DNA of 64,000 bases from Lineus longissimus (taxonomy: Eukaryota; Nemertea; Pilidiophora; Heteronemertea; Lineidae): contig NC_088309.1 of assembly GCF_910592395.1 (NCBI RefSeq), forward strand, positions 4,218,501 through 4,282,500, written 5' to 3'. Below the pieces are notes generated by a model. That model was not told the DNA's origin. It worked only from the letters and a program-made list of their open reading frames with translations, and made no database searches. Of this stretch, positions 41,701 through 52,590 are shown in pieces (position 1 is the stretch's first letter; each line of letters begins with the position of its first letter). A program made the position numbers and the translations under genes.

Positions 41701-44540
41701 TGGTCGGTGAAACTAGAGTACATGTATATAGTACAATACCTTGCTTTCTCGAATCGCATACACTTTACCCAGACTTATCAGGTTTTAAAGGGGCCAACAC
41801 TGACAAGCAATTGACGTATCTTGAGTCAATCGTCATAATTATGTTTAGCGTATACCAGACACTTGAGAGCGAACACTGGTACTCTGTTCCCGGTCGTCTT
41901 GTTGAGAAATGGTCTGAAGGGAATGATAAGTAAATATCCATGTAAATGCGGCTGTAGTTAGGCCGGTATTAAGAAGAAGAATCTCCGTTACGCTACCTCA
42001 CTGCAAGATGTGAATGCCTGTTCTGCGCAATAGGTCCAGTAGCCACTGCCAATGTTCTAAGACTTTATCGTTCGATCACACTCTGCCCGGCATATCAAGA
42101 TCATCCATCCAGATGGGTGCCTCTGGGAATCCAATGCACCGGTTCGAACAATCCTCAGCCCATCAGTCCTGGATACTTGTCCCTATAGGACTAACCAGGG
42201 ATCGTGACCAATGTTCAGGACTATACCGCAGTTGTCAACTGAGGTTGCAACTTTCGATAAACATCCCCGCCTTCCGCTGAGAATCCCTGAGCAATGAATG
42301 TATCGATTGAGATAAGTCAAATAGAAACACCCAACTCAAGTGAATCCTCTAAGCTCTTAAGATGTTAGGTGAGGCAAAAAAAGTCAAATATGAAATTTCA
42401 ACGGCGTACCATCTAACAATTCCCACCTGCTTCCATGTAGTACTCCTAAATCACTGCATGGGAGATTACTGTAACTTGATTCCCGCTTTGTACCTTACGA
42501 TTTGTTTCTATCGTCTGCTCACAAGCCATAAATCAGGAACATTATTACAATATAAGTTGTGTTGTTCTCTTTAAAACGCAAAACACCTTCTCTTGGATGA
42601 AACATTTACGCACCGAAGAAAGAAGAAACCGCCATTGACGTTCTCGTTCTCACGTATCAAATTCAACAGATTTTGAAATTCTTGACTTCATCATTATTTT
42701 GGAAACAATACACAATACGAGTTTCTTGTGAATTTCATTTCGCTATTTAAAAGCAAACACGAAAATGCACTTATTAACCTGTTTTGCGGATAACACTCGT
42801 GTTCAATACAATCTTCCCCATTTTCGACACCGTCAAGCCAGTTTCTCAGTAACTACGAAACTCATTTCTGTCAGATTTTTTTCAAAGTGGTAGCTGAGAA
42901 AAGTCTTGACATTTTCGGACCAGCTATGGTTTCTCCAATTACCGCTCTCTATAAATAGGTCGTGAATGCTGCTAAGCTGCTTTGACGTTATTAAGTTTTC
43001 CAAATAAAACTACATTATAGGAAGCAAATGAGGCAAAAATAGTGTATAACTTTTCATCATTTGACCAAGAATTTACGCTTTTTAGAAGAACCAAAGTTTG
43101 ATAATTTAGTGCCTGCTATCTTTCAACGAGTCACCGCGGAGCCTCTCATCATTTGCAATCACATTATACCAATGTCATGCCCGACTGGACCCTCCGTGCA
43201 GCGATCATCTTTGTGCGAGTCGATGCATTGGCGACGCGCTGCGCGGAGATGAGGACCAGCACCATTCTCCAATGAGTCGATATAAAAACCTAACACCATC
43301 GATTTACGTCATCTTCAAAAGGTGCTAAACGCATTTCACTGGTGATGGACGACAACCTAATTGCACTAAAAACAAAATTTACAAGCATGACGAAATCACG
43401 ATATTGATCTGTCTCACCAAGCTGAATGGGAACGCAGGATAAGTGGTTCTAATCCGTCTTTCCCCCTCCGTTGCATTGATCGTGCGCTACCAAACTGTCA
43501 ATACAATGCCCCTTTAATCTCTTTCCATTCATTTTTTGAATTCAAAGTTTAGATTGAGCTTTCAAATTTGACATGATATCACGAGTGTGGTGACGTACAT
43601 GTATAATACTTACCATTTTTTGGACTCCAGAGACAACCAAGTCGAGACAGACAGTCGTGTGTGTAGCATTATATTGTAGCGTTCTATTCTTCATCGGTTT
43701 GTTTTCTCGGTGCGAGACGATGCAGGAATGCAGCAACTCATGCATCAGTTTCACCACCACCTCAACTTTATCTCACATCTTACTCAATCGCATTTTATTT
43801 TGTCTCTTTGCAGATATATTGCCATCGTCTACCCGATCAAAGCGCACATCTTCTGCAGTCGGAAGCGGATCCTCGGTGTGATAGCCTGCGTCTGGCCGCT
43901 GGCGGTCGTAATGGGCCTGCCCACGGTCCTCTACAACATCGTGAAGCGACCCCCAAAAAGCGCCCAAGAGTTCTGTCTCCTCGTCTTCTCCGGAGACAGA
44001 GCGACATCGCTCCTCAAGAAGACAGTTTTTAAATTCATCGAGAGTGGTTTGTTTTACATTATCCCTCTGGTGATACAAATCTGCCTGTACACAGTTATCG
44101 GCATCCGGTTGTTTGCCGGCACGTCGCTTCATCGGCGGCAAACGATCAAGTCGGAAAACGGCGTCGAAAAAGAAAAGTCTTCGGACGCTATTCGAGCTCG
44201 AAAAGGCGTCGTCAAGATGTTGGTCGCTTGCATCATTATTTATTTTCTGTGCTACTTGCCTCCCCAGGTGTTGCTGTTCTACGTCACGTTTTCCTCAACA
44301 CCCTTCCACATGACTTGGAACTTCCAAGTTTTCGGCTACGCACTCGCTTATATCAACTCTGCCGCCAATCCCATCATGTATAGTATATTCAGTCAGAACT
44401 TCAGAAGGAAGTTCAAGAAAGCTTTAGTTTGTCGCACAGGAAAGGACTACAAGCGCTCGACCACGTTGGACTCTTTTGGTGGTTCCCGAGCAACGACAAG
44501 ATTCACGAGTCTTAAACAGACGGCGGTGTCAGAAATGTGA
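8346..44540 (+). CDS. Class A neuropeptide-type GPCR, two coding exons (8346-8791, 43814-44540)
   Basis: The joined exons give 390 residues with a full seven-helix plan. The extracellular N-terminus (about 1-48) has sequons at N6, N26 and N30. TM1 carries GN at 67-68, TM2 carries LAIAD at 93-97, and Trp117 and Cys124 mark ECL1 and the TM3 start. ERY at 148-150 is the DRY-type G-protein switch, W176 lies in TM4, Cys203 is the ECL2 disulfide partner and P233 lies in TM5. TM6 has CYLPP in place of the usual CWxP, and TM7 ends in NPIMY. A Cys after helix 8 could be palmitoylated. The start at 8346 has an in-frame TAA nine bases upstream and A at -3 and G at +4. The family is rhodopsin-like, peptide-receptor type; the PIKAHxFC stretch after ERY recalls TRH/ETH-type receptors from memory, but the ligand is not assignable by eye. 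Plasma-membrane signalling is inferred. Confidence 0.9.
9351..9563. repeat. Array of tandem hairpins built from a 14-bp word
   Basis: The word GCTTGCCAAACAGG and its reverse complement alternate through the block. Hairpin 1 has arms 9424-9437 and 9450-9463 with a T-rich loop. Hairpin 2 has arms 9467-9479 and 9495-9507, also with a T-rich loop. Hairpin 3 has arms 9509-9522 and 9535-9548 with an A-rich loop. Half-copies sit at 9351-9364 and 9550-9563. Arm mismatches are one, two and three respectively. Hairpins repeat about every 42 bases. It lies about 0.6 kb inside the GPCR intron. Confidence 0.8.
13311..13400 (+). repeat. tRNA-derived SINE-like copy (2)
   Basis: A-box TGGTCTAGTGG at 13315-13325 and B-box GGTTCGAAC at 13360-13368. 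It shares TCAAGAGGTCCCTGGTTCGA with the minus-strand copy near 53150, so both belong to one family. Confidence 0.6.
16374..16535 (+). repeat. 25-bp minisatellite, six units with two 31-bp variants
   Basis: Units begin CTGTGCCGCCGAA and lie at 16374, 16399, 16424, 16455, 16480 and 16511. Units 3 and 5 carry an extra six bases (31 bp) after GGCAGGAGA, giving a 25-25-31-25-31-25 pattern. Units 1, 4 and 6 read GAAATGGGCAGA; units 3 and 5 read GAACTGG-CAGGAGA. The period is not a multiple of three, so the reading frame shifts each unit and the array is unlikely to be coding. Confidence 0.95.
20280..20362 (-). repeat. tRNA-derived SINE-like copy or degenerate tRNA (3)
   Basis: On the minus strand an A-box-like GTCGGTAGAGTG and a B-box GGGTTCATACCC flank a short TGGC/GCCA stem with a TTGAA loop. 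The acceptor stem does not pair cleanly, so it is treated as a tRNA-derived repeat. Confidence 0.45.
20896..21033 (+). repeat. Tandem duplication, 75 and 63 bp, kept in one open frame
   Basis: Both copies start CCTATCCTTGCAGCTT and end CTGACTGTGG or CTAACTGTGG. Copy 1 is 20896-20970 and copy 2 is 20971-21033. The length difference is 12 bases, so both stay in the same frame of a 97-codon open frame (20864-21157), reading LSLQL...ANCG then LSLQL...SDCG. No known domain is recognised. Confidence 0.7.
25976..26000. repeat. Short CAAATTTT tandem repeat
   Basis: About three 8-bp units in a row in an AT-rich stretch. Confidence 0.7.
31240..31318 (+). repeat. Near-identical 79-bp direct repeat, copy 1
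   Basis: Runs from CTGCCAAGAAATTCGAAGGC to TTCGTACATCCTTTGTGTG. Only about two substitutions separate it from the copy 445 bases downstream. Confidence 0.9.
31685..31763 (+). repeat. Near-identical 79-bp direct repeat, copy 2
   Basis: Second copy of the 31240 block in the same orientation. The 366 bases between have no coding signal. High identity implies a recent duplication or a pair of repeats bounding an insertion. Confidence 0.9.
32763..33130. promoter_or_regulatory. Cluster of perfect transcription-factor consensus sites (intronic)
   Basis: Within 370 bases lie a TATTTATA word (near 32764), a POU octamer ATTTGCAT (32783-32790), the palindromic E-box GTCACGTGAC (32811-32820, CLEAR/USF type), a full CRE TGACGTCA (33086-33093), an inverted CCAAT (ATTGG near 33110) and a CRE half-site. 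This is a candidate intronic enhancer or alternative promoter; the function is inferred from motifs only. Confidence 0.35.
37824..38275 (-). pseudogene. Possible remnant of an acidic, charged coding sequence
   Basis: On the minus strand the pyrimidine-rich tract 38125-38265 reads as Glu/Lys-rich peptide: EADEEVKEA in one frame, then VDEQKVVEKAEASAEEE, a stop, and EEDEEEKTKMKTMA in the next. A frameshift and a stop interrupt it. It may be a decayed retrocopy, or simply the translation of a low-complexity TTC/CTT tract. I do not recognise the parent gene. Confidence 0.2.
38059..38078. promoter_or_regulatory. Two perfect CREs 12 bp apart
   Basis: TGACGTCA occurs at 38059-38066 and 38071-38078, separated by TATG, so the centres are about one helical turn apart. 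Full CREs bind CREB/ATF dimers; the paired arrangement is what stands out. It is intronic to the GPCR. Confidence 0.45.
43814..44540 (+). CDS. GPCR coding exon 2 (end of ERY motif to C-terminus)
   Basis: Begins after a pyrimidine-rich acceptor (CTCTTTGCAG). The first base completes Arg149, and Tyr150 and ICL2 follow directly. It encodes TM4-TM7 and the cytoplasmic tail, ending at TGA 44538-44540. The basic third intracellular loop (roughly residues 250-280) separates TM5 and TM6. Confidence 0.92.
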
Positions 44541-44633
44541 GAAATTTGGCAACGATTTTGTAACGACGTATGTGTTCTTTTACCAACGTAAAAATGAACA
44601 GAAGCTATAATTATATCCATGATAAATTTTCAA

Positions 44634-44639
44634 AATAAA
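44634..44639 (+). terminator. Likely polyadenylation signal of the GPCR gene
   Basis: A canonical AATAAA lies 94 bases after the GPCR stop codon in an AT-rich stretch. No other canonical hexamer was noticed between it and the stop. Confidence 0.6.
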
Positions 44640-45690
44640 CAAGAATTCAGAGGCTTAGACAATTCAGAGTCCTCTTGGTCGTTGGCTAGGGCCTACATTT
44701 TGAAATCTAAGTGCTGAATTTGACGTTTTTGGCCGTTTCCTGAAATACTGCGGAATCACCGCCGTCTTTTGCGATGGGCGGCAAGGTACATTCCTTGTCT
44801 CTGGCCGGATGGCACGGAAAGTACTATTTGAATGCCATTACATTTCTTAAACATGGATGCCGTGGCTGGGTTGACCCTTGGGGCTCAACGACATCCGATG
44901 GGATGATGCTTGTGTTGTCATGGTGCAGGCCAAAATGCTGATGAACACATTCATATCACAAAAATAAATTGACGTGGTTTAGATTTCTACGAATTGTATT
45001 CTCTGTTGAAGGAAAATATTTTTAATTAGATACGTGAATAGACGAAGTTTGACTTTTAAAGTTAACATGCAGGCTATTGCGGGGACCGAAGTGTGCCTCG
45101 AGAAGGTTGGACCATTTGGCGCCAGATGGCACCAGCATCCAGTTCTCATCAAGTGCGCTGAGTCTGACGTGACGGACGGACGAACCCGACTGGACAGTTG
45201 GATATGCAAGTTGACCAACGTGTAGATCAATATATTGGTCAGACTGAAAGGAAGTTCATGGACAGATTGGTTAGTGCAAGGAAATGTATCCTTGGTTTGA
45301 GCGATGTGTATTAAATTCCGCCTGTTTTAGTTTTCAAAATGCCGTATATCATATCAGAATTTATGTGTGACCACCGGACCTACTTGGTGAGTCTCATGTT
45401 CATGTATCCATCGATAAGCAATCACAAAAAGATCAAATCGCTTCAAAACGACGTCAATTTGCATCGGGAATGTTCGAAGTGGTGCCCATCGATGCCCGAG
45501 AAACATGGCGCGAGTTATCTCATTCGTTAGCGGATCCCGTTTGAATATCGGTGTTTGTCCAGATATTACTTGTGGAAATATGTATCATACAATGAGGTTA
45601 TTTATTCAAAGCAATAATAATTTATTAATGTTGAACCAGTATAAATATGTACAGAATATATCTAAGAGCAATCATTGTCGACAATGACGT
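44640..45690. other. Intergenic, nothing recognised
   Basis: Short open frames only between the GPCR poly(A) signal and the inverted-repeat element. A perfect CRE (TGACGTCA) lies at 45685-45692, just outside that element. Confidence 0.4.
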
Positions 45691-45696
45691 CATTAA

Positions 45697-45918
45697 TAGG
45701 CAGGTTTCGCAATCCCTACGAACGACGAAGTACCAAGGTCTGTCGTTTCATCAAGTCACCGGCTAATTTATTCACGCGAGACTCATAAATAATTTTCTAT
45801 CCCTGAAAGACTCTGGTTGTTCGAGATATCGGGAATTTTCCAAAGACGTCATCATGAAGTACGATTAAATATAATTTCGTCGTTCGTAGCTCTTCGTAAG
45901 GGTTTCGAAACCTGCCTA
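45697..45918. mobile_element. Inverted-repeat MITE-like element, 222 bp
   Basis: The ends are reverse complements: the left starts TAGGCAGGTTTCG and the right ends CGAAACCTGCCTA. Pairing continues through CTACGAACGACGAA on the left and TTCGTCGTTCGTAG on the right, with one 9-base interruption. The interior is AT-rich and non-coding. The terminal TA on both sides could be a TA target-site duplication, as for Tc1/mariner-type non-autonomous elements, but this is inference. Confidence 0.75.
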
Positions 45919-47340
45919 ATATTGCTCAGTGTATAGCTAAACATTACATAGAGGGCAGATATCTAGTTTGTTTTTCATCAAAATATAACCGAATACGTTA
46001 TTTCTTCCCACCGCTGATAGCATCCCGACCACCCCATTCCAAGTCAAAGAATTTCCACAGCTATTAGCTGAGGGTCATCGGCTTTATACCGATGAAGAGC
46101 CCCTAGGCTGATCGGACACTCTTCCTAAAATGATGATGCAGTGATGCGGGGTTGGCCTGTTTTTTCTGAGTGTCGCCTTCTAATGTCAGGTGGCCAGTGC
46201 GGGGTCAGATGCTGAGAGACAAACGACCCTGCAAACGACACTAGATAAAAAAGTTCATTCACGAATTAGAGTACTCGAGAGGCGAAAGCATTTAGCACGT
46301 TTCGAAACCTCTGTATGCTTGGCTGCAAAACTACAAAGGCAGTCTCCACACGTCTTTTCATGATGCATGGTGTATCATAACAGGCATTTTTAATCGAATG
46401 CATGATGAAAAGTTTTGACAAGAATGTAATTGTTATGTAATAAAGTGTTTAATTATGTATCAGTTGTTATCTGCATGATTGTACCAGCGAGTAAAATATA
46501 GAGAGTATTTTGAAATATCTGGGTGTGTCGGTTTCTGTCGTTGTATCATAAGTTTAGTCGAAGCGCATCGGTCTCGAGAAGCTCTAATCCGGGAAGAGAG
46601 GCGCCGATGTAACAGTTTTAAATATCCCCTGGAAAAATTGTCCTTCCATCGTGGTAAATAAATCTACCATCGCAACCGTAACCACTGCGCCTGGAATGTA
46701 ATGCGATCACGTATATCATTCTGCAATCTGCAGCAAAAGAAGGAAATTGAAATCAATTTTTCCAAAACTGCGTGATCTCATATCACTACGTCCTGTGGCC
46801 ACTTTACCAAATGGACAAAATACAAAGGACGGGTTGTTACATAAAGCAATTAGCCCAATCCATGGCTTAAAGACACATCGGCACAACCTGTCCATCACAA
46901 TGCGAAGACAGCATGTAATGAATCGCCTGACAAGCAGATATCAATTGATGACAAGTCTCAGGGGAGGACGTTCGGACAACATGACATATTACAGGAGCAT
47001 CTGATACATATTCAGTGGTCACCCAGGTTAACCGTAGACTGGCATTGAAACTATGTTATCACGAACTATTGAAGGGTCATACCAATCCATGCACTGGGCG
47101 TTCTTCGTTTCGACACCATGTTGTGCCTTCGTCGCATTCGTCCTCGCCTAGATGATGTATTGCCACAACCTTACCACTGCAGCGCAAATATTCACTCTGA
47201 GAAGTGTCTGTACCTAAACACTCATCAGCATGTCTTCACCCGATCGCGATCAAACTAATGCCACGTCTCTCACACCACACTCCCGCGCCCCGGTCAAATC
47301 TTATCATAAGTGAATAAGAAAGTACAGTAGTACAACCATT
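45919..47340. other. Intergenic, nothing recognised
   Basis: AT-rich sequence with only short open frames on both strands and no recognisable repeat, exon or RNA gene. Confidence 0.4.
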
Positions 47341-47459
47341 CCATTAGCCAGGTCCGAGCAAAGAAGTTTGTTCTCGGGTGCTGCCATCTGCAACTTCATC
47401 ACGACAAAGGCCGACACAACCTATTAAAATAAGATAGGGACATGTCACAGCCGTGTCAC

Positions 47460-49470
47460 TGTTCCTCCTGCTAATCAGCGACAAGTTGTGAACAACAGGG
47501 GAATAATCTTCGTGCTGCACCTGCCTCAGGTTGTGAAAGACTAGGGACCAAGTCGTGAAAGATATGGAACTATTCCTCCTGCCTATCAGTCACACGTTGT
47601 GAAAGACAGGGCACTATATTCCTCGTACGCTTCAGTCACACGTTGCGAAGGAGAAGAGAATAATCCTACTGCTACACCACAAAGACAGGGGACCAAGTTG
47701 TGAAAGATGCGGAACTATTCCTCCTGCCCATCAGCCACAAGTTGTGAAGGATAGGGGAATAATCATCCTGCCACACAAGCCACAGAGGACACAACACAGG
47801 GGTCTGGTTCTCCTGCTACACAAGTTACCGGTTGTGAGAGACCAGGGAACAATGCCTCCTGCGCCATAAGCGACAGGTTGTGAGAGACAGGGTAACAAAT
47901 AATAAGAGGCGACACGGACTAAACTGTTAAAGACGGGGGTTATTCCTCATGCCACACCAATCGAAGGTTGTGAAACACCACGAGGGATTATATCTAGCTA
48001 TTGATACACCAGTCACCGGTTGTGAAAGACTGGGCCACACGTTGTGAAAGACATCGGACTATACGTCCTGCTTCACCAGTCATAGTTCGTGAGAGACAGC
48101 GGAACAAATTGTGAACGACAGGGGACTTTCCCCCGGCAACATCAGTCGAGAATTGTGAAAGACTGGGGGCTATACCTCCTGTTTCATAGTCTGAAGGAGA
48201 CAACTGACCAAATTGTGAAAGATAGAGGGCTATACCTCCTGCTTCATCAGTTAGAGAGAGTTTGTGGGAGACAGGGGACCAATATGCGAAAAACAGCACA
48301 GGGGACTATTCCTCCTGTCTCACCAGGCGCAAATTCAGGAAAGACGACGGGGGACTATTCAGCCTGCTACACCAAGGGCAAGTTGTGAAAAACCGAGGAC
48401 CATACCTCATGCTTCACCATTCACAATTGGTGAGAGACACCTGCTAAGTTGTTGAAGACAGGGGACCATTCCTCCTGTCTCGCCAGGCGCAAATTCAGAA
48501 ACACGGGGATCTATTCATTCTGCTAAACCAGGCGCAAGTTGTGAAAGACCGGGGACTATACCACCTGCTTCACCAGTCACAGTTTGTGAAAGACAACTGC
48601 CGAAGTTGCGAAAGACAGGGGACGGGGACCGTTCCTTCGGCTGCACTTGCCACACGTCGGTGAGAAAGACAGGTGACTATTCCTCCTGCTCCACCAGTCA
48701 CAATTTATGATGGTGTTAACGAGAGTTGACTATCCTCAAGCTTCACCGGTCACACGTTGTGAAAGAAAGGGGACTATACCTCATGCTTCGTGTTTGTGAG
48801 AGACAGGGGACCAAGTTGTGAAAGACAGGTGACGACTCCTCCGGCTACAACCGCCACGTGTCGTGAAAGACAGGGGACTATACCTCCTGCTTCACCACTC
48901 TAAGTTTGTGAGAGATAGGGGACCAAGTTGTTAAGGACAGGGGACAATTTATCCGGCTACACCGGCGACACGTTTTGAGAGACAGGGGGATTACACCTCC
49001 CGCTTCACCAGTCACAGCAGTTTGTGAGAGGCAGCTGCTAATTTGTGAAAGAGTAGGGACTATTCCTTTGGCTACAACAGCTGCGCTGTTTCACCACTGT
49101 ACTCATAATTTGCTCGAGACAGGAGACCAAGATGCGAAAAACAGCATAGGGGCTATTCCTCCTGTCTCACCAGCCGCAAATTATGAAAGACGGGGGACTA
49201 TTCATCCTGCTTCACAAGTCGCAAGTTGTGAAAGAGGCTGTGCCTCCTGCAACAGTCACAGTCCGAGAGAGACAACTTTTAAGTTGTGAAAGACTGGGTA
49301 CCATTCCTTCGGCTACACCGGCCACGCGTTGTGAAAGACAGGGACTATACCTCCTGCTTCACCAGCCACAGTTTGTGTGAGACAGGGGGACAAGTTGCGA
49401 AAGCCAGGACACTTACTCCTGTCTCACCAGCCGCAAATTCAGAAAGATGGGGGGACTATTCCTGCTGCTA
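47460..49470 (+). repeat. Degenerate minisatellite, about 2 kb, with higher-order organisation
   Basis: The core word GTTGTGAAAGACAGGGGAC recurs several dozen times with substitutions and small indels, each followed by variants of CTATTCCTCCTGCTTCACCAGTCACA. Sub-units of about 36-45 bases form larger units; for example GGCTACA-CCG starts fall at about 48843, 48955 and 49068, a spacing near 113. A second flavour uses GTCTCACCAG-CGCAAATTCAG. The left third is more diverged. Several frames stay open for 60-100 codons only because the unit lacks stops; frames shift between units, so it is not read as coding. Confidence 0.9.
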
Positions 49471-49559
49471 CACAATATCATCATCATTGTGATTCTGCTC
49501 TCGAAAACATGTCTTGGAGACAACTTCCCAATCCACTTTGTTCGATGGAAATCGGCCAA

Positions 49560-50005
49560 TTCAACTAGAACCACTCATAATCACAACCAGACAAAGTCTA
49601 CTGGGGACATGCACATATTGTAAAGTCACAACCTGACTTGTCTCAGGACAACAAATTTTGGAGTGCATCCACTGTTGTCACAGACTTGCCAAACCCGACG
49701 ACCATATCAATAGAGGAGAATGTACGACTGATATTGCCTCAACTTCGCCCATGCCCATGCAGGTCTGTGACGGTCACATACCATGTTGAAGAAATTTAGC
49801 CACCGGAGGGAGAGCTGCACATGGGCTTTTCAACCGTCACTCAAGACAAAGTCACAACTACCAGAATGTAGGATAAGTTCACAATAAACATCACCCGAGA
49901 CAGGTCATAGCTTATAACAAAATACAAAGAGACATGTCACAACCGAAAGGAAGTCACAACCAGGAGGAAATCACATATTTCCTCTTGTCACAACCTGTAC
50001 ATGTA
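49560..50005. repeat. Minisatellite flank rich in GTCACAACC words
   Basis: GTCACAAC or close variants occur many times (for example AAGTCACAACCTGACTTG and TTGTCACAACCTGTACATG). Similar words occur left of the array near 47450 (GACATGTCACAGCC). It looks like an older, decayed margin of the array. Confidence 0.45.
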
Positions 50006-52481
50006 AGTAAACTTGAGTGAGATAATTTTGTCTATATAAATTTCACTTTTTATTTCAGTTCATTTCAAATTATTTATTCCCTAGCAATTATGAGCATATT
50101 TATTTTCTTCGGATCAGACAGAACTTTACAAACATTCATACATGCAATCTATAGCATCATGACACTAAAATGTTGTTAATCACACAACAGCGACGTTAAC
50201 ATACTACAGATCCATACTTATACTTGGGACATTGTTCATGGAAAATTGACAACTCTTGCCTGATTGTCTCAGCTTTCCATTAATGAAGCATGCCGTTTGA
50301 AAGCTAAACTTCTCTAGATTAGAATACATGTAGCTGTGATCGATTTGGTATGGGCTGCAGTACCAAGGAGCCGCAGCCTCTGAAATGGTTAAGTAGAATC
50401 TTGTCAACTCATCGATCAGGATATTAGTCCCATTACATCATTTGTAGTAGAATCATAATAACAGTCCATGAATGAATCATTACAAATTAGTATTATCTTG
50501 ATTTGAATATTGCGTTACTATTTTCCTACAACAACCATAGAGTAACCACTTCCTTGAATAAATTTTATCTGATTAACATTTCTAAAACCATTTGCATCAT
50601 ACATGCAAAATTCAACATTGAGTTATTTACCCTAAGTTATAAAATTTGTTACTTAAATCAACAGAGAATTTGTAGTTTTCTTGAATTGAAAACACAAATA
50701 AATGATATTACGAAGGAGCAGGAAGAGAAGCTGTGCCTTTCATTAGCAAATGGATGCAAAAGCAATATGTTTTTTAATTTTTTACTATAAACAGAGACTT
50801 GCATTGGAATGAACTTATGGATACTAGTATTCGAATCCATGAGTGAGGAGATTCCCTTTCTATTATACAATATATCAGTCTCTCTGAGGTCACATGAGGT
50901 AGTGAAAATAACCAGAAGGGAATCTTAAATCATGAATACTAGCAGATTATGAATACATCTGTGATACAATGAAGCTCATTGGACCAGCTCACTTTCATTT
51001 ATTGTTATCATTGAGAAAGCACACTGTCTTGACAGGGGTAAAATACATGTTATCTGAATTTGCACAACTTTGTAAAGGTTCCTCCATCTCAACCTGTACA
51101 AAAACCCAAAATGCATTAATGCATTAGCATTACTGACTCGGTGACACATCGGGACACATGGTATTGCATTCTGATAGTGCCCAACAGGGACACCAAGTTG
51201 TCGGTTTTAGCATATTGCAATGACACTCAAAATATTTGTTTCAGCTACATGAAGTAATAACACAATTCATGATTTCAAAATAAGACAAACAAACCAGAAA
51301 TAAAACTTCTTAAACTGCCTACTAAAATACATAACTACATGTATATACCACAACCTTTGTTTACATCAACCTTTTCAGGCCTTTTATTATGGCAATGCCA
51401 AAAGGCCTTTACAACATTTAGCACATTACATGTTAATTAACATTAAAGTATGTTTTAAACTTTTAATGGTTCATAACCTTAATCCAGTGTTTTTGTGCAA
51501 TTTCTTTAAATCAATTTTTAATCTACAAGCTAACATTACCGGTATGTCATAAATGCTAACAATTTGCTTTACAACTAAAAACTGTCACACATGTAACCAC
51601 ATACCACAACCAAAAGCACTTACATGTGTAACTTTAAAACAATTTAAGATCAACGAATGTCCAAAGGGTTTTGAACTAAAATATCAGGCAAAAACTAAAT
51701 GAATATGTGTGGTATGCAGCCCACTCTTACTGCAACTAGCTGGTCCCTGGGGATCTTCCAGTTAGTCGCTGAATTCAATGCCGTAACACATCTCAAAAGA
51801 AATTTGGATCAGTTTTTCTCAATGAGCAGCAGTTCTTCATTTACTGACATCACGATGGACAAAGAGATCATTTTACCTTCAAAAGAGCAAGGCCCCACCA
51901 TCATAGTGTTGGAGGGGTATACTGGAATAAAACTGCTTCTTCTGTGTAGTAGTCTTTTCCTCTCGAGGTAAGCATGTACTGGATATTTCTAAGGTAAACC
52001 AATACATTTATCAACCGTGGACACCAATATACACAAGATTCTACAAATCAATCTGTCACTACTTTGCAACTTCTTTTTTGTGATTTATAATCTATAGAGT
52101 TACAAGCAACACATCACAAATGAAATTGAACATTCCAAGCAAGTGCATGTGACGTGATACCAACATGGCAGACGAGACTGTCTTTGCTGTGCTGCCATCT
52201 GTGAGACGACCAGGAACCGATTTAACTATGCCCTCAGGCTGAACTATCAGTGAGCAAGACAACTAAGACAATATTTCACCTGGTGCAAGCCGGTAAGGGC
52301 AGACGACAATCAGTTTTGCTCCAAATGACAGAAATGCGGGTTACAATACCAAACTCTTGTTCACAGGTCTTGATGTACCTTATACTGTTAGTTTTACCAA
52401 TACAAAGGTCACACAGAGCATTACTGGGCTTGTACGCTGATTGCTTCCTCTTTGAGTCTCTAGATATCATGGCAGAAATGA
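50006..52481 (-). other. AT-rich region downstream of SLC25A1, possible long 3'UTR
   Basis: No coding signal beyond short open frames. The stretch lies directly 3' of the carrier stop codon and may include its 3'UTR; several TTTATT words (AATAAA on the minus strand) occur, and I cannot choose among them. Confidence 0.35.
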
Positions 52482-52590
52482 CTATTTCCAGACTTTATGG
52501 AATAGCTCCATGATTGAATCGTAAAGCATAAATGTGATGGCAACATCCAGACAGACGCGACTTAATCGTGGAACCGTTCCCTTGTAGAAG
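52482..52590 (-). CDS. SLC25A1: SLC25A1 coding exon 7 (terminal)
   Basis: Residues 282-317: [20 protein letters not shown] and a C-terminus ending KVWK, then TAG at 52484-52482. The family usually has Gly where this protein has Ser292. Confidence 0.93.

Larger units (their letters stand above)
8792..43813 (+). other. 35-kb GPCR intron
   Basis: The intron is 35,022 bases, from donor GTAAGTCC to acceptor CTCTTTGCAG. No convincing nested coding gene was found on either strand; open frames are short and resemble no family I know. It holds the hairpin array, the 25-bp minisatellite, SINE-like copies, short direct duplications and clusters of transcription-factor consensus sites, which are listed separately. 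The remainder is AT-rich unique-looking sequence in which I see nothing else. Confidence 0.8.

Noticed and set aside
47994-49568. Repetitive open frames (for example CERQG-like peptides) as a repeat protein
   Set aside because: Units vary in length by non-multiples of three, so no frame carries the repeat for long; openness follows from unit composition.
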